DNA of 64,000 nucleotides from Coleophoma eucalyptorum (lineage: Eukaryota > Ascomycota > Leotiomycetes > Helotiales > Dermateaceae), in contig JALRME010000018.1 of the NCBI GenBank assembly GCA_026120035.1, positions 496,001 through 560,000 of the forward strand, given 5' to 3'. The position numbers and the translations under genes are program-made. Positions 1 through 11,134 of the stretch are shown one piece after another (position 1 is the stretch's first letter; each line of letters starts with the position of its first letter). The notes under the pieces were generated by a model. The model ran no database searches. It saw only the letters and a list, made by a program, of their open reading frames with translations, and was not told where the DNA came from.

Positions 1-78
1 CTAGAATAACTCAGTTCATTAGAACTGAGCGGCTATCACATTCTTTCGGGAGCACAGGTTCGAATCCTGTCACCGTCG
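1..78 (+). tRNA. 3' part of an intron-containing class II tRNA, probably tRNA-Ser (cut by window edge)
   Basis: The T arm is clear: stem ACAGG/CCTGT around the loop TTCGAAT, followed by the acceptor strand CACCGTC and discriminator G at 78. An extra arm (TTCT, loop TTCG, GGAG) just before the T arm marks a class II tRNA (Ser or Leu). The acceptor predicts a 5' end GACGGTG, which resembles fungal tRNA-Ser. The first 30-35 bases look like the 3' part of an anticodon-loop intron. The 5' exon and the anticodon lie outside the window, so the Ser assignment is inference. Confidence 0.6.
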
Positions 79-90
79 CTTCAAATAATC

Positions 91-95
91 TTTTT
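91..95 (+). terminator. RNA polymerase III T5 terminator
   Basis: A run of five T lies 12 bases after the discriminator base of the tRNA fragment, as expected for Pol III termination. Confidence 0.6.
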
Positions 96-742
96 GCAAA
101 TTATTCATTTGATTTTTTAGACTTTTCCAGAGATCGCACGCTGCATGTTGTGGCATTTTTTGTTCCGCGGTGAATGCTAAGCGAAAACACCTATCGGAAG
201 AGGCCCGATTAGCAGTACCCGATAAGAGAATATTCTTTTTTTCCCTCAGAGTAACGGTCAGGAGGATGTTGGAATTGATTATGATTAAAAGGATCCAGGC
301 TGGAGTATTCTACAGGAATATCCCTTGGTCATCAATCTTGAATAGTTGTTGAAATAAAATGACTCACCCGATGTCATTCTTACCGAGCCCACCTGCTGTT
401 CTTGTCCTCGCTTCCCGGAAGAAATTGCGACACGGCGACGCTGCCAGTCCGAAAGCCGCGTGCTATCGAAGGAGTCAGGCTTGCGCATCATTCTAAGTCC
501 TGTCTTGCATGGTGCTGCGCATGTCGCACTTTGGCAGCACCGAAGGACACTGACTGGGCCACAACAACTGACTCACCATATTCCACCTTTCAATTTTATG
601 CGAACGACATGGTTGACCTCAGTCTGTAATAGAAGCTTTGTCCGCAAATGCGGACTGTATATAAACTGACATGGACGGCTGAAAGGGAGCTATTGATATA
701 GCACAAAGCAACCTTGTGAACTGCACACCATAATCTTCTACC
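96..742. other. Intergenic: upstream region of the acyltransferase
   Basis: No credible gene. Short open frames here have no recognisable family features. The last 100 bp contain a TATA-like element (given separately). Confidence 0.6.
658..665 (+). promoter_or_regulatory. TATA-box-like TATATAAA upstream of the acyltransferase
   Basis: TATATAAA lies about 80 bp before the ATG at 743, a plausible core-promoter position. This rests on the motif and spacing only. Confidence 0.4.
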
Positions 743-2296
743 ATGGACACTAACGGCTCAGGCTTCGATGTTCAAATGACATCAACCTCGATTGTCTTTC
801 CTACCAAACCGGCCTCATCAGAGCCAATCACTGTACCATTATCAATAATCGACTGCACGGTCTCATACTACGCTCGTTGCGCTTGTGTACTATATTACGA
901 TCCAGCACCACAATCTGAGCCGGTTCTGTCGGCCACTCATCTAAAAGATTCTCTAGCACAGACGCTCAATTTCTATCCACAATGGTGTGGTCAACTTTCT
1001 TATGCCGGTGGAAGGAATCCAGATGCTGGGCATACGGCTCGCTACCGCCGCTTAAAACTTACCTATAGCACGTTGAACGATGTTGGTGTGGTCTTTACGA
1101 CTGCAACCTCGCCAAAAGTCCTGGCTGATATAATCCTCTCTGCAGAGGAGCGAAGAAAGTCCGACAAAACCTGGAATGCAGATCATGTCAAGTCCTCGGA
1201 GCTGGTTCCATCAATCCCGCTTTCGATGTCCCGTCAAGCAAAGCCGGACTCGCCAAACGTGATTATCCAACATACAACCTTTGCTTGTGGCTCAACCGCT
1301 ATTGGTATCGCGATTACGCATGGCTTAGCAGATGCCCAAGCTATGTCGCACTTCCTTCGAGACTGGTCACTTATGAGCCGTTCCATGCTCTCATCGGGAA
1401 ATAATTTACCGAAGCTGACCCCGGTCTTCGATCCTGGATTACTGGACCGCTATGCAGTAGGCAATATTGATGATAAATGCCCAGATCCTAGCATCATAGC
1501 AAAGGCACAGAAGCTACCACGGCTACGGGGCGATTGGTACCAAGAGGTGGAAGGTCAGCCGTGGCCAACGATGACACCCCCAGACTGGCATGAACAAGAC
1601 CTCAGCACCCTTTCAGAAAGTGATCCTATCCCTTGGTCGGAGTGGGATGTTAATGCTCCAGTTTCTAATCGCATTATTCACTTCTCATCGGCAGAGATTC
1701 TGCAGATATATGCCTCCGCACAACACGCTGCAGATGGAGTAGGAATTTCAAAACTGGACGCACTGCTGGCACATCTTTGGCAATGTATTGCCCGAGCAAG
1801 ACAGGTTCCGCAGAAGCATATGTGCCTTACGTTCGGTGTCCGTGCTCGCCTCTCGCCTCCATTACCCTCAAACTTTTTGGGGAGCCCAATAATGAATGCA
1901 TTAGTTCCAGCTCCATGCACCGCATCTCAAATTCGACAGTCTCTTTCGGATTACACAAACGAGAATATCGCTGCGGTTCTCCACCAAGAGGCTTTCGAGA
2001 TCTCGCCGCAGCGACTATGGCGAGCATTTTTGGGAAGCAGGACTCTTCTGGTGACAACCTGGCTGAATTTGCGGCTCTATGAACTGAATTGGGGTAGAGG
2101 AATGGGTAATGTGCGGTGGGTGCAGCCAGAAATGGGGGGCGACGGCCTTGTGGAGATCATGGAAACCCCGGTTGCTGGAAAGCAAGGCACTATGCATTGG
2201 AGTGAAAACGGAGTGGATGTGAATTTGTTTCTCGAATCGAAAGTTATGGCAAAGATGCTAGTAGATAAAGAGCTATTCCCTGTCGTAGAATCCTAA
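743..2296 (+). CDS. BAHD/transferase-family (PF02458-type) acyltransferase
   Basis: Single-exon protein of 517 residues, the usual size of fungal transferase-family acyltransferases (trichothecene 3-O-acetyltransferase and hydroxycinnamoyltransferase types). These enzymes move an acyl group from CoA to a hydroxyl or amine. The catalytic HxxxD motif is present as HGLAD, H193 and D197. The second family motif (DFGWG) is seen only as the variant NWGRG at about 449-453, common in fungal members. No signal peptide or membrane segment, so a cytosolic enzyme is expected. The ATG at 743 has CACC-like context (CTACC) and a TATA element 80 bp upstream. It lies at the head of a group of metabolic genes (aldehyde dehydrogenase, amidase, permease, thioesterase). 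The acceptor substrate cannot be told from sequence. Confidence 0.85.
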   Translation: MDTNGSGFDVQMTSTSIVFPTKPASSEPITVPLSIIDCTVSYYARCACVLYYDPAPQSEPVLSATHLKDSLAQTLNFYPQWCGQLSYAGGRNPDAGHTARYRRLKLTYSTLNDVGVVFTTATSPKVLADIILSAEERRKSDKTWNADHVKSSELVPSIPLSMSRQAKPDSPNVIIQHTTFACGSTAIGIAITHGLADAQAMSHFLRDWSLMSRSMLSSGNNLPKLTPVFDPGLLDRYAVGNIDDKCPDPSIIAKAQKLPRLRGDWYQEVEGQPWPTMTPPDWHEQDLSTLSESDPIPWSEWDVNAPVSNRIIHFSSAEILQIYASAQHAADGVGISKLDALLAHLWQCIARARQVPQKHMCLTFGVRARLSPPLPSNFLGSPIMNALVPAPCTASQIRQSLSDYTNENIAAVLHQEAFEISPQRLWRAFLGSRTLLVTTWLNLRLYELNWGRGMGNVRWVQPEMGGDGLVEIMETPVAGKQGTMHWSENGVDVNLFLESKVMAKMLVDKELFPVVES

Positions 2297-2969
2297 GTAG
2301 TATCTTCAAGGAAAGAAGGCCTAAATAAAACTGTAATATCGCATCTACTGTTCGTTTGGATGGGAAAAAGATAAGCACTTGGCTGCACTGTAAGCGTTGA
2401 ATGTTCCACTCTACGGCCGTATATGATATAGGAGCTCAGGGATGTAAGTATCTGTACTTATTAACGCCGAAGATTCTATTCGGGATCCAGGATGAGGGCT
2501 TTCGGAGTTATTCTAAGAAGCATGGCCTCCTGACAGCCCGGGTTGCAACTCTGAAGCAGCATTTGACTGCCCTGTCAGAATTTACGAGTCGGTGATGTTT
2601 GATTGGCCTATCATACTTTCCGTGTCTATGATCTGGATATCCTGTACGATTCCCCGCAGAGACTCCGTCCAATGAGGATGGGAAGCGGGTATGCTAGTGA
2701 CGCCCTCGGCAACGCGCATGTCCCCAGGATGAAGCTCCTTACAACGACGTATCTCCAACCTCTGCTATCACAGCTTGGTGCGGGGACAAATGACTTCAGC
2801 AAAGACTGTTAAACTGGGTTTTGGCTCATTGGAGCACGGTGGATCGATTACGTTTTCTTACATCAGCTCCTGTACGTGTATTTAAGTCTAACTTTCTCTC
2901 CAACTCTACCACTCCTTTCTCATTGCCATACTCGCGCATTTCGACTGTAGGGAAAGTGAATTCTCCAAT
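2297..2969. other. Intergenic between acyltransferase and aldehyde dehydrogenase
   Basis: It should hold the acyltransferase 3' UTR and the dehydrogenase promoter. A TATTTAA element lies about 85-90 bp before the ATG at 2970. No gene recognised. Confidence 0.5.
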
Positions 2970-4629
2970 ATGTCTGACATTTCAATCGAACTTACCGCGC
3001 CAAATGGCCTCAAATATTCCCAACCTGTTGGGCTCTTCATTAACAATGAATTTGTCAAATCTAGCACCGGCGAGAAGTTTGCTACCGTGAATCCAGCGTC
3101 AGTCTTTATGTCATGGAATGATCTGGGGTACATTACTGACTGGTTCCTAGAACCGAAACCGACATCACCAATGTATACGCTGCCAGCGTTGATGATGTCG
3201 ACATAGCCGTTAAAGCAGCTCGGAAAGCCCTCAAATCCGAGCCATGGAAAAGCATGGGAGGATCTGAACGCGGTCGTCTCTTGCTCAAGATTGCAGACTT
3301 GGTTGAGAAGAATGCCCACACCCTGGCTACAATTGAGTGTTGGGATAATGGGAAACCATATCAACATGCCCTTCACGTAGACATCCCCATGGTTGCCAAC
3401 GTTTTCAGGTACTATGGGGGATGGGCTGATAAGGTACAAGGTGATGTGATCGAGACGACGCCAGCAAAATTGACCTATACCATCCGCGAGCCAGTTGGTG
3501 TGTGTGGACAAATTATTCCGTGGAATTTCCCTCTGGCAATGGCAGCCTGGAAATTGGGTCCAATGCTAGCCTGTGGTAATACCACAGTCTTGAAACCCGC
3601 CGAACAAACTCCACTCTCTGCTCTGTACCTCGCAACTCTTATCAAAGAAGCTGGCGTGCCCCCCGGAGTTATCAACATTCTCAACGGATTTGGTCGTATC
3701 ACCGGAGCTGCCATTGCTTCGCATCTAGATATCGACAAGGTTGCATTCACCGGCTCGACACAAACCGGACGAGAGATTATGAAGCTGGCCTCCATAAACC
3801 TTAAGAACATCTCTCTCGAGACTGGTGGCAAGAGCCCTTGCGTTATTTTCGATGATGCAGATCTCGCTTCTGCTGTCAAGTGGTCCCATCAAGGGATCAT
3901 GTTCAACCAGGGCCAAATTTGCACGGCCAACAGCCGAATCCTTGTGCAAGAAGGAGTATATGATAAGTTCGTTGAGCAATTCAAGGAGCAGGTCAAGAAT
4001 GTCTCAAAGATTGGAGATCCATTTGAAGACACCACCTTCCAGGGACCACAAGTCACACAGGCTCAATTCGAAAGAGTCATGGGCTATATTGAGAGTGGCA
4101 AGAGTGAAGGTGCAACTTTAGCAATGGGTGGTGTTGCCCACAAGAACGTTAATGGAAAAGGCTTCTACATTGCTCCTACAATCTTTACAGATGTCAAGGA
4201 CCACCACAAGATTTACCGCGAAGAGGTTTTTGGACCGTTCTGTGTCATTAGTAGCTTTGTCACGGAAGAGGAGGCTATTACTCGAGCAAACGACACCACT
4301 TTTGGTCTTGGGGCATCAGTTAGTGACTACCATTTCCAAGCATCCGCAAAAATTACTGACATAGATAACCTCAGGTCTTCACAGAGAATATTAAGAAAGC
4401 TCACAGAGTGGCAAGAGCCATTGAAGCCGGAATGGTTTGGATCAACTCTAGCAATGATTCTGACTACCGGTACGTATACTCACAAACCTTGCATACTTAA
4501 TTTTGATACTAATTTGTTTTCAGTATTCCTTTCGGTGGTGTCAAGCAGTCCGGAATTGGTCGGGAACTGGGCGAAGCTGGTCTTGCAGCGTATACCAACA
4601 TTAAGTCGGTTCATGTCAACTTGGCATAA
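2970..4629 (+). CDS. Aldehyde dehydrogenase (NAD(P)+-dependent, ALDH1/2-like)
   Basis: Exons 2970-3097, 3151-4318, 4375-4469 and 4524-4629 give a protein of 498 residues, the normal family length. It oxidises aldehydes to carboxylates with NAD(P)+. Family landmarks in order: the N-terminal stretch [17 protein letters not shown], the glycine motif [12 protein letters not shown] in the cofactor-binding part, the glutamate motif [17 protein letters not shown], the catalytic cysteine in [18 protein letters not shown], and the C-terminal [16 protein letters not shown]. All three introns are 53-56 bp GT-AG. No signal peptide, so cytosolic. It shares the start of the window with an amidase and acyltransferase, suggesting a role in catabolism or detoxification of a small metabolite (inference). 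Confidence 0.93.
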
Positions 4630-4938
4630 CTAAAATAATGATTACTACAACCAATTGGTAGCGTACATGCGCACTTCTCCAAAGTTGGTCGCATAAGATG
4701 TTTCAACCAAGAATGTGGTAAAATCAAATATATATCCCCCTGTACCACACTCCTTGTTCTCTTGTATTGCATTCTTGTGATATCTTTATGTTTTACCACG
4801 GAACAAAAGAGATTCGAACGTGGAAGGGCTTTGTGGGCCTTAGAATCACCAACAAGGGAAAGAGACTAAGGAAGACGAATAAAGGGACTAATATAAGCTG
4901 GATCTAACCTCTAACTGTTCTAATCAAGCTTACTCTTA
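4630..4938. other. Short intergenic between convergent genes
   Basis: The 3' ends of the aldehyde dehydrogenase (+) and amidase (-) face each other. Nothing else seen. Confidence 0.6.
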
Positions 4939-6734
4939 TCACAAAAGCTTTTCCAATGCAGTTGCAATACCCAGGACCTTCTCCTCTTCCATTCTCCTCC
5001 CAACAATTTGTACTGTCAAAGGCATACCTTTATATACCTCGGGGTCGTAGATCTTCCGGATATGCACATCTAGTTCACAAGTAGGAGCAGGGATCTCAGC
5101 GCCAGCACTATCCACATCCCCACTCACATCTGCTTTATGAAAATCCGGATTAACAAACCCCACGGGAACAGTACATGCAGTGAAGTCTAGAACGTTTACT
5201 GTCCCGGTGTAACCTAGATAACGGGCTCTAGCGTAGTGCCCATGCTGAGGTGCAATTGCCGGGTTAACGGGAGTGATGTAGGCATCCATGGCTTCATTCG
5301 AAGTACCTGACTTTGCGGTCTCTTTCCACTGCTCAAGGACAGCTCCTTGAAATGCAAGTCTCTTGCATGCGAGCTCCCAGGATTCAAGAAGTGTCAGCGG
5401 AGGTATCTCTGGCGTTGCAGCGGTAATCAAATTCTGGGTTGGCTCCCCAGACCTCGCTAGTGTGCGGTTGATATCACCACTTGCATCGGATGAGAATACT
5501 TTCAGAAGGATCTTCAAGGCGGCTTTTTGATCGATCTTCCATGGTATGATCTCATGGCCTGCAGCTCGAAGTTTCTCTTCGACTTGCTTCATAGCCCAGC
5601 GGATTGGAGGCTGAGGGAATATCTCCCCGTCCCAGTGCATCATTCCAATCTTGAGCTTCTTGCCTGGGGAGGCGAATTCGGTAAATGTCTCCGAGCGCCA
5701 GGGTATTGGTTGGCATTTTGGATCGCTGTTCCATGGTTCTGCGTCTACAACGGTACGCACAAAAGTTGTGAGTGTGGCAGGTGAATGACACATGGGTCCA
5801 ACAACTGATGGAATAGTCTCTTGTCCCTCCATACTGTTCAGGATATTGTGATATGGAATGCGTCCTGAGGATGGACGTAGTCCCCACAAACCCTGGTAAG
5901 CTGACGGACTAATGAAATTTAGTATGAGAGCCAATGTTTCATGAAATCATGGCATTCTTGCTAACCTTCGGATAGACCCTCCCAGATCGGAACCGATTCC
6001 CAAAGGGCTTGCATGGAAACCTATCAAGGCGCCTTCACCACCACTAGAGCCCCCGCATGAGAATGATCGATTGAAGGGATTACTTGTGGTTCCAATAATG
6101 CTAATATGGTCAGCAATCTCAGCATTGTCACGTTTAGTCTCATATCAAGTACTGACTTGTTAATGGTCTCGCCCCACATACAACCAATGCTAAGACTAGT
6201 CTTGACGAAGACAACCGCACCAGCAGCCTGCAAGATCTCAACTAGTAGAGAATCTTTCTCGTCCCGGACCCCCAGATTCGCAACAAAGCCACAGGTCGTT
6301 TCCGTCCCAGCAACTCGGCACTGATCTTTCACTGAGAACGGCAACCCGTGAAGCGGCCCCATGGTCTTTCCCCCTGAGGTTTTGAAGAATTCATCCAGAG
6401 TCTTAGCTCGTTCGAGTGCGGCCTGGTAGGGAAACTCGAGACAGCAGTTTAAGAGTTGGTGGGCGATTACAGCACGGTGTGTGAAAGCATTAAGAACTTG
6501 CACACTGCTGTACTTTCCAGCTGCGATGCTTGATATTATTCCGGGGACGTCAAGGGCTGTTATCTCGATCTCGAGGGCTGATAAGAGCGTCGTTGGGATG
6601 TTCTGGACTGAGGAGGTGTCTGTGACTGAATGTGAGAGCTCAGGATGGATGAACTCTGGTGGAACAGAGGTCAGGACATTTTTTTTCTTGAACAATGCAC
6701 GTTCGTGCCATGATTGGAGCGTCTCAGTTGCCAT
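4939..6734 (-). CDS. Amidase (amidase-signature family, acetamidase-like)
   Basis: Minus-strand exons 6734-6157, 6100-5966 and 5908-4939 give 560 residues. Amidase-signature enzymes hydrolyse carboxamides to acid plus ammonia using a Ser-cisSer-Lys triad. The Lys lies in GLPFSVKDQ. The Gly/Ser-rich signature is [14 protein letters not shown], followed by the nucleophile region [11 protein letters not shown], both on the second exon. I chose the ATG at 6734 ([13 protein letters not shown]), which matches the usual N-terminus of fungal acetamidases; an in-frame ATG at 6809 would add 25 residues. Introns are 56 and 57 bp GT-AG. The Dal5-like permease next to it, on the same strand, could import an amide or ureide substrate, but the pairing is inference. 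Confidence 0.92.
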
Positions 6735-7152
6735 TCTCGTTCCTGAGGTACAGCTGGGTCGATCTTGGGTACTTTCAAGATCCAGAAGATACACAATCAC
6801 TTTATCCAATCTTTAGACGTAAACTGCAAATTACTAAAATTCACATGGACGACGGTCACATTTGAAGGTATTCAAGGTACTCAACTGTAATGTGGCATGA
6901 GGCAAGCATGGACAAAGTGGGATGAGAGATAAGCCTCAACTCTGGTCGGCAACACAGCCGACATAGGTAAAGTCGATTAATCACCCTCAGTTTCGGCGGC
7001 AACAACAATGGTAAATCTATGGTGTAATTACTGAAGTTAAAGCATCATTGAAGGAAAGCTTGTCAATGAAATACTCAATGAAATACTCAACAAAATACAC
7101 AAAACACTCTAGACTAGCATACGTTTATTCCCAGCTTTGGGCTGGTATATTT
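6735..7152. other. Intergenic upstream of the amidase
   Basis: Holds the amidase promoter and the MFS 3' UTR. The only structure seen is a 12-bp tandem repeat at 7063-7098. Confidence 0.6.
7063..7098. repeat. Three tandem 12-bp units
   Basis: Two exact copies of TCAATGAAATAC followed by a third copy with two changes (TCAACAAAATAC). It lies between the amidase start and the transporter stop. Confidence 0.85.
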
Positions 7153-9326
7153 CTAGATCTTGAATCTGAATCCTTTCTCACCAGCTTCGTTCGTACCTGA
7201 GTTTATAGCGCCTTCAACAAAAATGCCTTGATCAAGTTTCTTATTTAGCCTCACAAGCATGAACCGTAGCAAAGTCGCAGCTAAGATAGCGACAAAGGCT
7301 GTAGCGCAGTTTACACTCATCGCAACAACATATCGAGGTCCTAGACAATGATTAGGGAACGTCTATCCAACCAGTAACCTCAAAATTCTCTTACCTGCCG
7401 TCTTCGGGTACATGTAGCTTGCATAGATCGAGGAAGTGTTTGAAATCGCATTGATAAAAGCTAGAGCAGCAGCTCGCTTAGCCGGAGGGCGTGGGAGAGA
7501 GTTCGAGATCCATGCCTGAGCGTTTGTAAGTATTTAGAACAATAAATTGCGATGCTGGTATCCACAATAAGGTTTAATGGAACTGACCAAAGCAACTACA
7601 TAACCAGTATAGACTCCAGGAACCATAAACATCATCGCAAGATAGCGGGGAGCTGTAGTCGTTGTCGCTGCGGCTAAAATGTATGCAAACATGGCAAAGT
7701 ACAGTGGGATCGTAATGTGAAAATATCTTTCGCCGGTTTTGTCTAGATATAAAAGGTTAGAGAGTTCTGGGTAGCCAATAGTCTTGCAGTTGACAGAATT
7801 AGTAGCACTTAGTACGTAGATACTTAGACTGGGCTACAATTTGTAGCACGGCTTGAGTGCAAGAGAGCTTCTCAATCATAACTTCCTCGTCATACAGAAT
7901 CTTTTTAACTGAACTACAGCAATGTGTATTGAGGATAGCGACTACTGCTTTTTTATTATATCGAGAGGAGCGGGAAATCCTTACCAGCGTGCCAAGCATT
8001 AGCATATGCGGTTATTGTACCCAGAACATATGGCGGTGCTGTCAGGAGTAGAGACTGAATATCGTTGTATTTCAAAGTTGCCACAACGGTTCTGGTATGT
8101 CCTATTAGTGATTGAAAATGGGAGGAGGCAAATCACTCACGGAAAGAAATTTGTGACTGTTCCAGAAGCCACGATGCCAAATAGTAAAACCACCAACACA
8201 TATGTCTTTATGTCTGTGAACGCGAGTTTAAGTCCTACAGCGAACGACTGGTGTTCACTGTCTACCCAATCGTCCTGGCCAATATCCTCTTCTAGTCGCC
8301 AAGATGCTAACTGCCGTTCTTCTTCAGTCAGCCATGTTGTTGTACGGGGAAAATTTGGCAGCACCAGGAACGCTGTAAATGCAATAAAAATAGTGATGAC
8401 GCCTTCAATGATGAAAAGCCACCGCCACGCTAACATTCCTTTTGCGCCATTCAAATTTTTTGTAATACCAGCGGCAATGAGGCCAGAGAATGCACCGCTA
8501 ATTAAAGCACCGCTATACAGAATTGCAGTTCGAAGCCCTAGTTCTTTACGTGTGTACCAGCATGACAAATAATAGAGGCATCCAGGCTAGTATAAAGTTT
8601 AGAACTAGAAATTCTCCATTATGAATTATGAAGTAGTATTGGACTTACGAAGTAGGCAGCCTCCACAAAACCAAGCATAAACCGAATTGCCACCAGTCCT
8701 CCAAAATTTTCGCAGGCTGCTGTGGCTGCAGAAATGATGCCCCAAACTATCATACAACAAGGGAGGTATATTGCTGGTTTCCCGATTTTGTTAAGGAATA
8801 AGTTGGAGGGCACTTGCATGAGCAAGTACCCCACAAACAAGATACTAACCGACGTCTTGAAATAAAGTTAGTGGCCACCTTGCTGTCCAATTGACGGAAT
8901 ACAGACCTGATATTGGACTCCCACCAGTTTCAAATCGTCCTCCATCCCTGCTAGGCGTGCAGCGGCGATATTATTCTATGCAAAGATAAGCCTCTCGACA
9001 CCCTCAAAGATACTCAAACGCACTCTATCGAGATAATTCATGATGTACATCAGGACTATCATTGGCAGTAATCGGATGTCAATTTTTCGCTTCAGCTTCG
9101 CCTCAAGTTCAATCCGCATTTCTGGAGTCATGTTGCGCACCAACTCTGGAGGCTCGAACTTGCGGGACGTGGTAAGAACCGGTGGGATATGGCTAGAGTA
9201 TGTCGGCACATAATTCTCATCGCTTACGCCATTGTCGATATGCTCAGAATGACCTTTTATATCATGGCCAGGCTCTCGGTCGCTAGCCATCTGGTCTTCT
9301 TCGAATTTACTTCCGTGAGTAGCCAT
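7153..9326 (-). CDS. MFS transporter, Dal5-like anion:cation symporter (allantoate/vitamin permease family)
   Basis: Eight minus-strand exons (9326-9024, 8975-8907, 8855-8649, 8586-8141, 8091-7985, 7742-7588, 7515-7395, 7340-7153) give 531 residues. The family carries organic anions such as allantoate, ureidosuccinate, nicotinate, biotin or small peptides across the plasma membrane. Landmarks: a soluble acidic N-terminus, MYIMNYLDRNNIAAARLAGM in TM1, GYLLMQVPSNLFLNKIGKP, the WGIISAATAACENFGGLVAIRF helix, LGFVEAAYFPGCLYYLSCWY, a central loop with RTTTWLTEEER, and a second six-helix half. Start at MATHGSKFEEDQ; an earlier ATG at 9386 exists. Introns are 48-72 bp except the fifth, 242 bp. The substrate is unknown; the amidase next door hints at an amide or ureide. 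Confidence 0.9.
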
Positions 9327-10170
9327 TGCTTTCACTCCCTGCACTGATCCTGCTCGCCCCAGGTCCTTTTTTGAATACCAGCACAAAGACGTATGATGCT
9401 TTTGTATAGTAGATGGTTTCCGAAGAGAAGTATTAATCTATGTCTATATAATCAGAGACAGTAGCGTAGCATATGGTGCAGGAAGGTGAAGTCGACAAAA
9501 CAGTGAACGGCAAGAAAAAAGACATGCAAAACAGTGGCACAGACGGCAATGCCATTCAGCGCCCAGCTACAAAATAAAGTGGTGCTAGCTGGCTAAATCA
9601 TTGAGGATGATAACGAGTAGCACACTCTACAGGGCGGGGTAATAACGAGGTGCGGGGTGTGGGTAATCCTCCCCCACCCCGTCCTCGTCCCCAGCATCTA
9701 ATTCGAGACGTCATATGCCAACGTCAGTCGCCAAGAGTACCAAGTTCCACTACCACCACACTATCCATCCATTCTGGCTTCAGCATCCTTCTTATGACCA
9801 CTTGATGCGTGTGTAGTTGAAAGTGGGATATTTCCCTGTCCAAAAGCCATTTTGTGGCTAGAATATGGGTTTATGACATAGCCATGAGCTAGGCTAAGTT
9901 GGCGACCGGTTAGGTATGCTTTATGGCATATATAGGTCTATCACTGATTCGGCTCTTCATTTTACAGCAAAATAAGCTTGCGATTACAGAAATGTTTCTG
10001 CGAAGGAGGCAATTGCCCTTGTATTATCCTGCCGCATCAATGCTTCAATGGCTGATTTCAAGTGATTAAAGGAATTGTTATTGAATTTGAAAGACTCCCA
10101 TTCCTATCACTAGGAGCCATACAATAATCTGAACTGGTGCAAGGGCTTGTAGTGAGAATCTCTACACCTG
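9327..10170. other. Intergenic: MFS promoter and thioesterase 3' side
   Basis: No gene seen. A cluster of SYGGRG-type (CreA-like) sites lies at 9634-9694 and is given separately. Confidence 0.55.
9634..9694. promoter_or_regulatory. Cluster of four CreA-like (SYGGRG) sites with a GC-rich near-palindrome
   Basis: GCGGGG occurs at 9634-9639 and 9652-9657; CCCCAC at 9672-9677 and CCCCAG at 9689-9694 are sites on the other strand. The stretch 9653-9681 is nearly self-complementary. It lies about 310 bp upstream of the transporter start. SYGGRG is the known binding site of the fungal carbon-repression factor CreA; its use here is inference. Confidence 0.35.
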
Positions 10171-10730
10171 TCAAAGTTTTGACTTCAATACAAGCAGCTT
10201 CTGAAGGCCAGCTTTGACAGTGTCATTCATCCCACTTGCGGCTGGTCGGCCTGTAGCTCTGTCCACAAAAACGTGAATAAAGCTCCCAACCGCCTTCACC
10301 TGTTCAGTGCCACGTTCGAACAATCCTATCTCATATGTCACACTACTCTTGCCTAGCTTGTTGACCCTCAAAGCTAGATCAGCAATGGCTGGGAAAGCAA
10401 TGGACCCAAAGAAATCACTATGAGAGTGGACAACTAAGCCATATTGGTTTGAAGTTGGTGGATCCAATCCACAATGCTCGATAAGGTACGTGTTGACCAC
10501 AGAATCATATCTATCAAGTTCAGACTATGAAAGAGAGGGGGGAAAGGCAATGCTTGCAGGAAGTTATATATGCTATTGTTCATATGGTCATACATATCAT
10601 TGTCGGACCTTTGAATGTCAGCGGAAGTATTCATAATATTGATTTGGAGGTAAGCTCACCATCTTGTTCTATATTCAAGAAGAAAGTTGTAGTCGCTTCG
10701 TTTGCGGAGCTTAAGCTCTGTTATACTCAT
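10171..10730 (-). CDS. Hot-dog-fold acyl-CoA thioesterase-like protein (4HBT family)
   Basis: Exons 10730-10660, 10608-10558 and 10510-10171 give 153 residues, the typical length of single-domain 4HBT proteins, which hydrolyse acyl-CoA thioesters. The active-site region reads RTRWSDNDMYDHMNNSIYNF: the Asp after Asn-Asp-Met-Tyr and the His before MNN match the catalytic loop (R-x-x-D-x-D-x-x-G/D-H-x-N). The later HSHSDFFGSIAFP and an Ile/Val-rich strand follow the fold. The second intron (10511-10557) starts with GC, not GT, and ends in AG; only this removal restores the conserved NFLYDSVVNTYL. No targeting signal seen. Substrate unknown. Confidence 0.85.
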
Positions 10731-11134
10731 ATTGATTTTCTATACGTAAAGGAATAATCTATCCTTCTCTCAAACACAATCGCAGTACATTACGTCGGAG
10801 CATTCGCAAGAGTCGAAAGGCTATCAGTGAAAAGTGAAAGGTGCTGTAAGTAAATGGAAACGAGGCGAGGATATCTACTACAACCGAGGTCAACGCGTTC
10901 ATTCATGGCCGGAAAATATCTAATCCGCTGTTTCCTGTTCTGCCGCTCAATACCGCCCGAGACAAGAAATATTTCCAGTGTACAAGAGAAGAGTCATCGC
11001 ACACTTTCCTTTTGGATTCGAGGCATAGTAAATCCACTTCGAAGTGCTTATCGTCGTACCAAGCCATCCTCGTGGCGCCCTCATCACGAGTACTCGCCCT
11101 GCTCGCTCGGCGGGCCCGAGTCCTTAACCCAACA
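10731..11134. other. Divergent promoter region: thioesterase (-) and pseudouridine synthase (+)
   Basis: Both genes start outward from this 404-bp stretch. The frame ahead of the synthase ATG stays open to about 11012 but has no ATG there. No other gene. Confidence 0.5.

Noticed and set aside
11012..11134. Upstream extension of the pseudouridine synthase as a mitochondrial presequence
   Set aside because: The open frame has no ATG, only TTG; initiation there is unlikely in a eukaryote.
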